Below, piece by piece: positions 17,843 through 25,593 of a DNA stretch of 64,000 nt. Each line of letters begins with the position of its first letter. Positions within the stretch are counted from its first letter, which is position 1. This stretch comes from Paenibacillus timonensis (lineage in GTDB: Bacteria; Bacillota; Bacilli; Paenibacillales; Paenibacillaceae). The position numbers and the translations under genes were made by a program. Where the stretch lies: assembly GCF_022427145.1 (NCBI RefSeq), contig NZ_JAKSXN010000012.1, positions 1 to 64,000 on the forward strand, read 5' to 3'. Below the pieces are notes generated by a model. The model was not told the DNA's origin and ran no database searches. It was given only the letters and a program-made list of their open reading frames with translations.

Positions 17843-18781
17843 TCAGTACTCCTCCTTGTTCAGCTTGTATTGCAGCACGCCAAGCACGCTTAGCACGAGG
17901 AACATCAGGACGCCCAGCGCAGTCCCTGCCCCATAGTCGAGCTGGGTAAAGGCATATTTGACCGTCAAGAGCGCGTAGGTCAACGTTGCTTTGTTTGGAC
18001 CGCCGTCCAGCAAAGCCAGCTGCGATTGGTAAGCCTGAGAAGTGCCGATCAGCTGTAGAATCAACATCAGCACGATCAAGTTCCGCATCGAGGGCAGCGT
18101 AATATATTTGATCCGGGCCCAGACGCCGGCTCCATCGATTTCCGCCGCTTCGTACCAGTCCCGCGGAATGCTCAGCACCCCGGCCAAATAAATCAGCATC
18201 GCCGAACCGAACTGCTGCCACGTCTCCATAAAGACGATCGAGACCATCGACCACCTGCCGTCGGAGACGAAGGATACCGGATCGGCCCCAAACCATCCAA
18301 GCAATGCGTTGATCGGCCCAACCGGGTCGTACATCCAGCGCCACATCCCGTACAGGACGACGCCCGGCACGACAAACGGGAGGTACGCCGCAATGCGCGC
18401 GAAGCCCTGGAACCAGCGAAGTTCGGAAATCGCGATCGATGCGGCGATCGGTACCCAAAAGCCGATCACCAAGCAAAGAAGCATATAATACAAGGTGTTG
18501 CGAACCGACAGAAGTACGTCGGGGTTGTTGAACACCTTCACGTAATTGTCCATTCCGACAAACGTGTTGCCTTTGACGAAATCGATATTATAAAAGCTGT
18601 AAACCATCCCTTTGATGATCGGGACCCATAAGAACACGATAAATATGGCGATCGCCGGAACCAGGAACAGATATCCCCACATGTACTTCTTCCAGTTTGA
18701 TCCCCGCCGCGGCGCCCGCGAAGCGTCCGCCCTCATCGTATCCTGCTGCATGTTCCCCGGTGAAATCACGGGTTCCCCCAT
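17843..18781 (-). CDS. Carbohydrate ABC transporter permease (MalF type)
   Basis: A 312-residue permease subunit with six predicted helices. The N-terminal cytoplasmic part is Arg/Lys-rich (RADASRAPRRGSNWKKYMWG). The EAA motif is WYEAAEIDGAGVWARIKYITLPSM near residue 215. It pairs with the MalG-type gene directly downstream (2-nt gap). The upstream two-component genes end 104 bp before it on the same strand, as in many Paenibacillus sugar loci, suggesting that the response regulator controls this transporter. Confidence 0.94.
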   Translation of the reverse strand: MGEPVISPGNMQQDTMRADASRAPRRGSNWKKYMWGYLFLVPAIAIFIVFLWVPIIKGMVYSFYNIDFVKGNTFVGMDNYVKVFNNPDVLLSVRNTLYYMLLCLVIGFWVPIAASIAISELRWFQGFARIAAYLPFVVPGVVLYGMWRWMYDPVGPINALLGWFGADPVSFVSDGRWSMVSIVFMETWQQFGSAMLIYLAGVLSIPRDWYEAAEIDGAGVWARIKYITLPSMRNLIVLMLILQLIGTSQAYQSQLALLDGGPNKATLTYALLTVKYAFTQLDYGAGTALGVLMFLVLSVLGVLQYKLNKEEY

Positions 18782-18885
18782 CTTTCTCCCTCTTTTCTAC
18801 GTAGTGTCTCTTCCCATTTTAGAAAAGAGGACCCCAGGCGAACATGTCTAAAACTATGTGAACTATAGTCGTTCTTACTTCATCC

Positions 18886-20211
18886 TTATTTCTTCAGCTC
18901 CGTGGGACTGACGCCAAAGTATTTCTTAAATATCTTGCTGAAATGCTCGGGCGACTCGTAGCCTACGCGTTCGGCAATCTCGTATCGGCGCAGGTCCGTA
19001 TTCTGGATCAGCGTTTTGCTTTCCTCCATCCGCAGCTTGATGACGTATTCCCAAAGGTTGTAGCCGGTATTTTTCTTGAACAGGTAGCTTAAATAATTGG
19101 GGCTGACGTGGTTGCTGCGGGCCACCTCGTGGATGGTCAGCCCTTTCTGCCGATAGTTCTCTTCAATATACTTCTTGGCACTCTCCACGATCCGGTTGCT
19201 CTGCGTCGTCAACTCCTCGTTGGAAGGGTCCTGGGCATAGTTATGCCAGTTGAAATCGCCATAATAAAATACGTGATAATCCCCATGTCCCCCGCCCCAC
19301 AGCATCGCTTTGTCCGCCTGTCGGCTTAATACGCCCAGGAACCCCGCGCCCTTGAGAATTTGGCTGATCCCCACCGTGCACAGCAAGCCGAGATACTTGT
19401 GAATGTGGTGGTGCAGGCTGCGGCCGAGCATTTCAAGCTGGTTGATTTTATTGAGATTCGGTTCGGCGTACTCCGCTTCATTCCATTGGAGGATGAGGGC
19501 GATCTCCAGGCTTCGGGTATAAAAAGACGCCGCCCGCCACTCCTGATGCAGCAGCTCGTTGACGATATTGAGCGCCGCATAGCGGAACAGGCGGGTATCC
19601 TCGTCCTGGTCAGCCGACGGTTCCTTCTCGGCGGGGATGGCCAGCTTGATTTTGATCACGGAAAAATACGGCCCGGTGAGCCCCAGCCGCTCGGCTTCTT
19701 CGGTCCGCTGCTCTACGTCCCCTTCGGCGGGTTCGCGCAAAAGCCGGCTTAGCCGTTCGCCGGATTCCGGGAGCGGCTCCACCATGTGGAAGTGCTCTGC
19801 CCCCCGGGATAGCCAGTCCTCGGCTTGCGGCACCGGCTTATCCATCTTCAGCAGCGCGTTGCGCACGGAATCGAGAAACTGCTCGCTGTTCAGCGGTTTG
19901 ATGAGATAATCCTTGGCGCCAAGCCGGATCGCCATTTGCGCGTATTGGAACGTTTCGTGCGCGGAGATGATGATCGTCTGCACCCACGGCTTGATCAGCT
20001 TCGCCTGCTGCATCAGCTCGATCCCGTTCATTTCCCCCATCTGAATGTCGGTGACCAGCAAATCGATATCCTCCATCCGCACGTAATCCAGCGCCTCGTG
20101 CCCGTTATACGCGGTGAAAATCTGGCGAATATCGAGGCCCGAGGCGGTCAATAGTCCGGATAAGCCTTTGCAAATCAACGGTTCGTCGTCGACGACCAAA
20201 ATGTTATACAT
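18886..20211 (-). CDS. YesN-type response regulator, AraC-family output
   Basis: A 441-residue regulator from ATG 20211 (MYNILVVDDEPL), preferred over an in-frame ATG 24 nt upstream because AGGGGG is correctly spaced only for this one. The receiver domain has the acidic pair in VVDDEP, phospho-acceptor Asp in LLVTDIQMGEMNG and Lys in YLIKPLN. A ~200-residue middle region follows, then two AraC helix-turn-helix units (IHEVARSNHVSPNYLSYLFK and RYEIAERVGYESPEHFSKIF) at the C-terminus. It follows the sensor kinase with a 20-nt gap and precedes the sugar permeases, so it probably activates transporter and phosphorylase genes. Confidence 0.94.
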   Translation of the reverse strand: MYNILVVDDEPLICKGLSGLLTASGLDIRQIFTAYNGHEALDYVRMEDIDLLVTDIQMGEMNGIELMQQAKLIKPWVQTIIISAHETFQYAQMAIRLGAKDYLIKPLNSEQFLDSVRNALLKMDKPVPQAEDWLSRGAEHFHMVEPLPESGERLSRLLREPAEGDVEQRTEEAERLGLTGPYFSVIKIKLAIPAEKEPSADQDEDTRLFRYAALNIVNELLHQEWRAASFYTRSLEIALILQWNEAEYAEPNLNKINQLEMLGRSLHHHIHKYLGLLCTVGISQILKGAGFLGVLSRQADKAMLWGGGHGDYHVFYYGDFNWHNYAQDPSNEELTTQSNRIVESAKKYIEENYRQKGLTIHEVARSNHVSPNYLSYLFKKNTGYNLWEYVIKLRMEESKTLIQNTDLRRYEIAERVGYESPEHFSKIFKKYFGVSPTELKK

Positions 20212-20231
20212 GTGCTTGTTCCCCCTGTTCG

Positions 20232-22061
20232 TCATTCGTTTCGGTCGGCCGCCATGGGCAGGGTAATCGTAACGGCGGTGCCGCCCTCGGGCCGGCCCGC
20301 GTATTGGAGGCCGTACTCCGGCCCGAAATGCAGCCGAAGCCGCTGATGAATGTTGCGGATCCCGTAGCCGAAGGACGGGCTTGGCGTTTCATCATTGAGC
20401 AGCCTGTCGATCGCCTCGAAATCCACCGGTTTATATCCGTTGTCGGTAATCGTAATGCGTACCCGGCCCTGCGCTTTGTCCGCTTCGGCACGGATGGCGA
20501 TTTCGCCGTCCTCCCCCATATGTTTAACGCCATGAAAGATCGCGTTCTCGATGAGCGGCTGCAGCGTAATTTTCGGGATGATGGTGGCGTGCAGTTCGGC
20601 CGGAACGTCCCAGGTCACACGGAATCCGTACTCGTACCGGTGCTCCTGCAGCTTGATGTAGGCGGAGGCATGCTCCAGTTCCTCCTCCAGCGTGATCAGC
20701 TCCCGGCCGCGGCTGAGGCTGATCTTCATCAGCTTGGACAGCTCCTTGATCATTTCCGCGGAGGCGTTGTTTCCCTCCATGGCGCTTTTCCAATAGATGC
20801 TCTCCAGCGTGTTGTACAGCAGATGCGGGTTGATTTGCTGGTACAGGATTTGCAGTTGAGCTTCCTTCTGTTTGATATCCATCTGGTATTTATAATGAAT
20901 GAGCCCGTTAAGCCGGCGCGCCATTTCGTAAATCGTGGAGATCAACACGCTGACCTCGTCATTGCGACCGCGGCGCGGCGTCTCCGGCACCACGTTGCCC
21001 GGCTCGTAGCGGCGGACGAAATACACCAGCTTCTGGATCGGGGTCATGAGCGACCGCCAGAAGTACAAAATCAGCACCAGACCCACCGCAAAATAAGCGA
21101 TGGAGATGAGCTGGATAATCCGTTTGATTTCGTTTTGCTGCTGCAGCAACGCTTTGACAGGAACCTTGTAGACGAGTTTCTGCTGCAGGACGTAATTATA
21201 ATTAATGACGTAAATAAAGTCATCGGTAATGACGTCCTTCACCCCGATCAGGGAATCGCCCAGATCAGCTTGCGGCGGCAGATTCAGGATTTGCCCGGCC
21301 GGCGCCTCCGCCGGCGTCGAGGTCAGGATGCGGTTGCTCCAATCGGTAAAATACAGCTCCCCTTCCGGGATCGAGACGGTTTGTAGCGATTCGCCGATGC
21401 GGCCGTCGACGTTGGAGACGACGAGCACGCCGATCGTGCCGTTTTTATAAATGCTGTTGATCGCCCGGACATACGCAAGCGTTTTTTGGTTTTGCTGCCC
21501 TTGCGTAGGCGGGGACAAATGATCGATCAGGCGCAGGTAACCGTTTCCTTTTTTTGCGACGGCTTCCTCAAACCACTCCGGCTTCTCCTGCTCAAGAAAG
21601 AAATAAACGCCAGCCTTCCGCGCCTCCGGATAATACGGAGCAAAAAAATACGCGTTTGACGGATCGTACACGTAAAGGGAATAATACAGCGGCTCGCGCT
21701 GGTCGGTTTCCTGCGAGTAATTGAACAGCAGGGTTTCTAGCTTTTCGTAGGTTTTAACCCGCTCCAGGACGGTCTCCGTCCCTTCCCCGCTGGGGTTCAG
21801 TTGCTGGAGCAGCGGATGCTGAAACACCGTGGACGTCACTTTGTTGATCGCTTCGATGTCCCGGGTGATCAGCCGGAAGTTCTGTTTGTTCAGCTCGATA
21901 TACGCGTTGGTGACGTTGCGTTTCAAGATCTGATCGGCTTTGTAGTTGCCGTAGGCATTCAGGATAAACAAGGGAATCACCATCACGACGAACAGAAGAA
22001 TCATCTGCTGCTTGACGTTCAGGTTGGCGAACGGGTTTCTGAGTCTGTTGCCTGGTTTCAA
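20232..22061 (-). CDS. YesM-type sensor histidine kinase
   Basis: A 609-residue membrane sensor. One transmembrane helix lies near residues 20-40, a large extracellular sensing domain (~40-290) follows, then a second helix (~305-325), a HAMP-like linker, and the His kinase domain of the YesM class with phospho-acceptor His in QINPHLLYNTLESIYW. The ATPase domain has ITLQPLIENAIFHG and FGYGIRNIHQRLRLHFG. The start is TTG 22061 (read as Met-Lys-Pro-Gly-Asn), supported by GGAGGT 9 nt upstream. Partner of the response regulator directly downstream; probably senses an extracellular oligosaccharide or the loaded binding protein. Confidence 0.93.
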   Translation of the reverse strand: MKPGNRLRNPFANLNVKQQMILLFVVMVIPLFILNAYGNYKADQILKRNVTNAYIELNKQNFRLITRDIEAINKVTSTVFQHPLLQQLNPSGEGTETVLERVKTYEKLETLLFNYSQETDQREPLYYSLYVYDPSNAYFFAPYYPEARKAGVYFFLEQEKPEWFEEAVAKKGNGYLRLIDHLSPPTQGQQNQKTLAYVRAINSIYKNGTIGVLVVSNVDGRIGESLQTVSIPEGELYFTDWSNRILTSTPAEAPAGQILNLPPQADLGDSLIGVKDVITDDFIYVINYNYVLQQKLVYKVPVKALLQQQNEIKRIIQLISIAYFAVGLVLILYFWRSLMTPIQKLVYFVRRYEPGNVVPETPRRGRNDEVSVLISTIYEMARRLNGLIHYKYQMDIKQKEAQLQILYQQINPHLLYNTLESIYWKSAMEGNNASAEMIKELSKLMKISLSRGRELITLEEELEHASAYIKLQEHRYEYGFRVTWDVPAELHATIIPKITLQPLIENAIFHGVKHMGEDGEIAIRAEADKAQGRVRITITDNGYKPVDFEAIDRLLNDETPSPSFGYGIRNIHQRLRLHFGPEYGLQYAGRPEGGTAVTITLPMAADRNE

Positions 22062-22219
22062 TGGCTTTGCACCTCCGGCAATTCAAATATAGCAATAATC
22101 AAAACCGGCAAGGATGCGCGATTCTACGAACATCGTGGCGGTTTCTCCGATTCTCGTACGCGTTGGGCATGGTCACGCCTTATCTCTTAGTGTAGGGGAT
22201 TTTGGGAATCTTGCCAGCT

Positions 22220-22259
22220 AAAAAAATAAAGATCCCTCGGTACGTGTTCGAGGGATCTT
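22220..22259 (-). terminator. Intrinsic terminator of pgmB
   Basis: On the minus strand AAGATCCCTCG and CGAGGGATCTT form an 11-bp stem followed by TATTTTTTT. It lies about 20 nt after the pgmB stop and separates the enzyme genes from the sensor kinase gene. Confidence 0.9.
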
Positions 22260-22279
22260 CTTGGGTATGTCGCAAACCG

Positions 22280-22924
22280 TCAACGTGCCGATTGCACCAG
22301 TTCATGCAGCCCGCCGACGACAAGGTCGGCCGCGCCCAGGATGTCTGGGCTGCCGATGCCCACGACGCGGCAGCCGGCGGCTTTGCCTGCTTGCACTCCC
22401 GCCTCCGCGTCCTCAAACACGACGCAATCGGACGGCGGCAACGCCAGCGCCGCGCTGGCGGAGAGGAACACCTCCGGGTCCGGCTTCGCCTTGGACACTT
22501 TGGTGCCGTCGATCACGGCGTCGAACAGTTCGGCGATGCCGAGCCGGTCCAAGATGAACGCGGCGTTCTTGCTCGCCGAGCCGAGGGCGATCTTCACTCC
22601 GCGCTCGCGCAGCTGCAGCAAATACGCCTTTGCCCCGGGCAAAATTTCTGACGGCTCCAGCTTGGAAATAAACTCGACGTATTCCCGGTTTTTGTCCGCG
22701 GCCATTTGCTCGCGTTCTTCCTTCGTGGCCTCCACGCCGCCCACCTCCAGCAGAATGCGCAGCGACTCCATGCGGCTGACGCCTTTGAGCCGCTCGTTAT
22801 GGGCTTCAGTAAATTCGAAGCCCAGCCGGCGCGCCAGCGACCGCCAAGCGAGGTAGTGGTACTTTGCCGTATCGACGATCACGCCGTCGAGGTCGAAGAT
22901 GGCACCTTTCATCGTTTCTAACAT
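22280..22924 (-). CDS. pgmB: Beta-phosphoglucomutase
   Basis: A 214-residue HAD-superfamily mutase converting beta-glucose 1-phosphate to glucose 6-phosphate. Motif I is FDLDGVIVDTAKYHYLAW, with the nucleophile and general-acid aspartates and the beta-PGM-type substrate histidine. The cap has LKGVSRMESL. Later motifs are GSASKNAAF, KPDPEVFL and VFEDAEAGVQAGKAAG. The start has AAAGGAG upstream. Beta-glucose 1-phosphate is the product of inverting GH65 phosphorylases, two of which are encoded just upstream, which confirms the pathway. Separated from them by 257 bp holding a repeat array. Confidence 0.95.
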   Translation of the reverse strand: MLETMKGAIFDLDGVIVDTAKYHYLAWRSLARRLGFEFTEAHNERLKGVSRMESLRILLEVGGVEATKEEREQMAADKNREYVEFISKLEPSEILPGAKAYLLQLRERGVKIALGSASKNAAFILDRLGIAELFDAVIDGTKVSKAKPDPEVFLSASAALALPPSDCVVFEDAEAGVQAGKAAGCRVVGIGSPDILGAADLVVGGLHELVQSAR

Positions 22925-22984
22925 GCTGTGATTCTCCTTTGGTCATTTTGATGTGCAGCTCTACGGAATTATTTGATCGGCCAG

Positions 22985-23180
22985 GCGCTAAAATTGAATT
23001 CGATTTTTCGAATACAATTCGTTACTAACGGCATAAATGGCGAATTCTATTCGATATTTCATACAGATTCTCGGCTTCCGTCTCCCTAAAGCCCAATTAA
23101 GTATGAAATTTCATATACATTCTGCCGAAATCGTCAGAAATAGCGAATTCTATTCGATTTTTCGTATATAACTCGCCTGC
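22985..23180. repeat. Array of four ~50-nt degenerate units (GCGAATTC...TTTTTCG type)
   Basis: The spacer between pgmB and the second GH65 gene holds four related AT-rich units about 50 nt apart. The best conserved core is a GCGAATTCTATTCGAT segment followed by T/A-rich sequence and a GTATA or CATACA tail; the units begin near 22987, 23036, 23085 and 23135. The third unit is the most diverged. Composition is strikingly AT-rich against the GC-rich genes on both sides. There is no open frame and no clear terminator. Confidence 0.65.
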
Positions 23181-23181
23181 G

Positions 23182-25593
23182 CTAATGTTTTACTCCACTT
23201 GGCCGAGCTGAACCGAGCTGACCGTCCAAGCTCCCGGCAGCTTCATACGGGACGCGAACTTCCTGCCCCGGCGCCACCGCTAGCTCCTGGTCTCTCACAC
23301 TAAACCGCATGGCCGTCGAATTCTCGCCGGAAGCCTTGATGACGACCTCCCCCCGGCTGACGCGTATCCGGTAGGAGCCGCCGCGAAGGCAGACCGGGAA
23401 CTCGATCGCCTGCCAAGCGGATGGCAAAGCCGGCCGAAGCTCCGCCTGATTTCCATCATAACGCAAGCCGGCAAATCCCTGGATGGCCGCCATCCATGCC
23501 CCGCCATTCGCCGCAGGATGCGTGCCGCCGATATAGAGGTCTCCGACGTATTGCTTCGATTCTCCGGTTAAGTCGATCGTCGCCGTTCGCATAAAATACG
23601 GATAACCCCAATCCGGCGAACCCGTATCCGCTGCCACCAAGGCATAAATGCAAGCGCTGAGGCTCGAACCATGCTCCGTACGCGGCTCGTAGTAAGCCCA
23701 GTTCGCTTGTTTGACGGACGGCGCATAATCGCCTTTGAACAAGTGCAGCATCAGCACCACATCGGCTTGCTTCAGAATTTGCGTTGTCGTTGCAGGGCCG
23801 TTTCCCCCGCCGAGATATTCGTGCGGATGAAGCATCCGGCCTTTCAGATCCGGCAGCGAAACGTCCTCCAGCGTATAATAGCGATCGAATTGCTCGATCA
23901 AACCGTCCTTGGCATCCGGCTGAGGAACGTATAACCGATCATGCATATCGCGGATCTGTTCCGGGCTGACGGCACTCTCCGCCAGCAACGCTTCGTAACG
24001 CTCGGGGTTGCGGCTTCGCAGAATCTCCATGGCATCCAGGGCGACGCGCAGGCATTCCTTGACCATTCGGTTGGTAAACGCGTTGTTATTCACCCGCTCG
24101 TGGTATTCGTCAGGTCCGGTGACATCCAGAATTTCGTACCGTTGCTTCCGCGGATTGAAGTACCCATACGAATAAAAGAACTTGGCACACTCCCACGCCA
24201 CCTCGGCCCCACCGTCCAAAAGCAGGCTCTCATCGCCGGTAAACGCGTAATACTGCCAGATCCCGTAAGCCACATCCGCGCTGATATGCACCTGCTTATC
24301 GCGAAAGTAAGTCCGCATCGGACGACCGGTAAACACATCGTTGACGTTAAAAAGCGTACAGGCATCATCGCCCGTCTCTTGGCTTTCCCAGGCATAGAAT
24401 GCCCCGTCATAGCCGTATTCTGCCGCTTTGCGTTTCGCGCCGTCCAGCGTATGCACCCGGTACATCATCAAGTTGCGGGCCACCTCCGGCGCCGTATGCA
24501 GGAAAAACGGCAGCATAAACATCTCCGTATCCCAGAATACCGCGCCTTTATATACCTGGCCGGATAACCCCCGGGCAGGAATGGATACGCGCTCCGAGCG
24601 GTCCGGCGCGATGATATGCAGCTGATACATGCTGTAGCGCAGCGCCAACTGGGCTTCTTCGTCGCCTTCAACCGTCATGTCGGAGGTTTCCCACTTGCGC
24701 TCCCATCGATCGGCGTGCTCTTGCAGCAGCCGATCGTAACCAAGCTGCCGCGCTTCCCGTGCGGACTGCGCCGATGCCGTCCGTACGTCGCGTGCCGGTG
24801 CCCCGTCCTGTCCGGTCCACACGGCGACGTATTTGACGAATTCGACCGGTTCGCCGGCCCGGCACCGCATTTGGATACGGCGGCGGACCGAGAGATCCTC
24901 ACGAAGAAGCTGATGCTCTCCGCCTCCCCGAACTTCCGCGGCTTCCGCCACCGTTACCGGTATGCCGAGTTCCTGTGTCCAGGCGGTAAGCGACAAAACT
25001 TCTCCTGCCGCATCCGTCCCGCTCTCGATCCGTTCCAGATGTGGGCCGTTGATGTCCCAAACATCGCCGTCAATGCCGGTGACGATCGTAAACTCGCCTT
25101 CCCGGCTGCTCTCTACCGCGATACGGGATACGATCAGCTCCGGGCGCACCGCGCTGCAAAACCGTTCCGACGTGATCGCGACCTCCGCTCCGTCCGCCGT
25201 GCGGAACACAGAACGACGACGGTGTACGGCGCGGCGCAGGTCCAGCGCCTGCTCGTGAGCGACCAGCTCCGGACTGGCGTCCCCTCTGGCGTCTCCTTCG
25301 CCGGCCTTGCCCCGGGCCCCCGCATCAGCCGGATCCACGGCCTTGAGCACACTTAACGGCGCCCCATCCCAAAAGACCGCCGTTGCTAGTCCGTTCGGCG
25401 CGTTCACCGGCTCGCGCCACTTGTCCCCGACCTTGTCGTACAGCCCGGCGACGATCGTTGCGGTCAGCTCGCTTTTGCCAAACTCCTCCAACGTCCCCCG
25501 ATAGCCCAGCACCCCATTGCCAATCATGAACTTGTTGCCGTGGTGTGCGATTCGTTCCGGGTCGAACCCGCTTTCCCTGACGATCCAGCTCAT
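23182..25593 (-). CDS. GH65 disaccharide phosphorylase (kojibiose/nigerose/trehalose-type; specificity unclear)
   Basis: An 803-residue glycoside hydrolase family 65 protein: N-terminal beta-sandwich, helical linker, (alpha/alpha)6 barrel, and C-terminal beta domain. The general-acid Glu lies in VTGPDEYHERVNNNAFTN. The phosphate-binding loop HGSSLSACIYALVAA is present, so it should be a phosphorylase and not a hydrolase. Sequence around GGTHPAANGGAWMAAIQGFA differs from maltose phosphorylases, so another alpha-glucobiose is likely the substrate. It overlaps the preceding GH65 gene by 4 bp (ATGA). The product would be beta-glucose 1-phosphate, used by PgmB. Exact linkage specificity cannot be read by eye. 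Confidence 0.85.
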   Translation of the reverse strand: MSWIVRESGFDPERIAHHGNKFMIGNGVLGYRGTLEEFGKSELTATIVAGLYDKVGDKWREPVNAPNGLATAVFWDGAPLSVLKAVDPADAGARGKAGEGDARGDASPELVAHEQALDLRRAVHRRRSVFRTADGAEVAITSERFCSAVRPELIVSRIAVESSREGEFTIVTGIDGDVWDINGPHLERIESGTDAAGEVLSLTAWTQELGIPVTVAEAAEVRGGGEHQLLREDLSVRRRIQMRCRAGEPVEFVKYVAVWTGQDGAPARDVRTASAQSAREARQLGYDRLLQEHADRWERKWETSDMTVEGDEEAQLALRYSMYQLHIIAPDRSERVSIPARGLSGQVYKGAVFWDTEMFMLPFFLHTAPEVARNLMMYRVHTLDGAKRKAAEYGYDGAFYAWESQETGDDACTLFNVNDVFTGRPMRTYFRDKQVHISADVAYGIWQYYAFTGDESLLLDGGAEVAWECAKFFYSYGYFNPRKQRYEILDVTGPDEYHERVNNNAFTNRMVKECLRVALDAMEILRSRNPERYEALLAESAVSPEQIRDMHDRLYVPQPDAKDGLIEQFDRYYTLEDVSLPDLKGRMLHPHEYLGGGNGPATTTQILKQADVVLMLHLFKGDYAPSVKQANWAYYEPRTEHGSSLSACIYALVAADTGSPDWGYPYFMRTATIDLTGESKQYVGDLYIGGTHPAANGGAWMAAIQGFAGLRYDGNQAELRPALPSAWQAIEFPVCLRGGSYRIRVSRGEVVIKASGENSTAMRFSVRDQELAVAPGQEVRVPYEAAGSLDGQLGSARPSGVKH

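Noticed and set aside
22985-23180. Possible CRISPR-like array of ~50-nt periodic units
   Set aside because: Units are degenerate throughout, without identical repeats alternating with unique spacers, and no cas gene is present.
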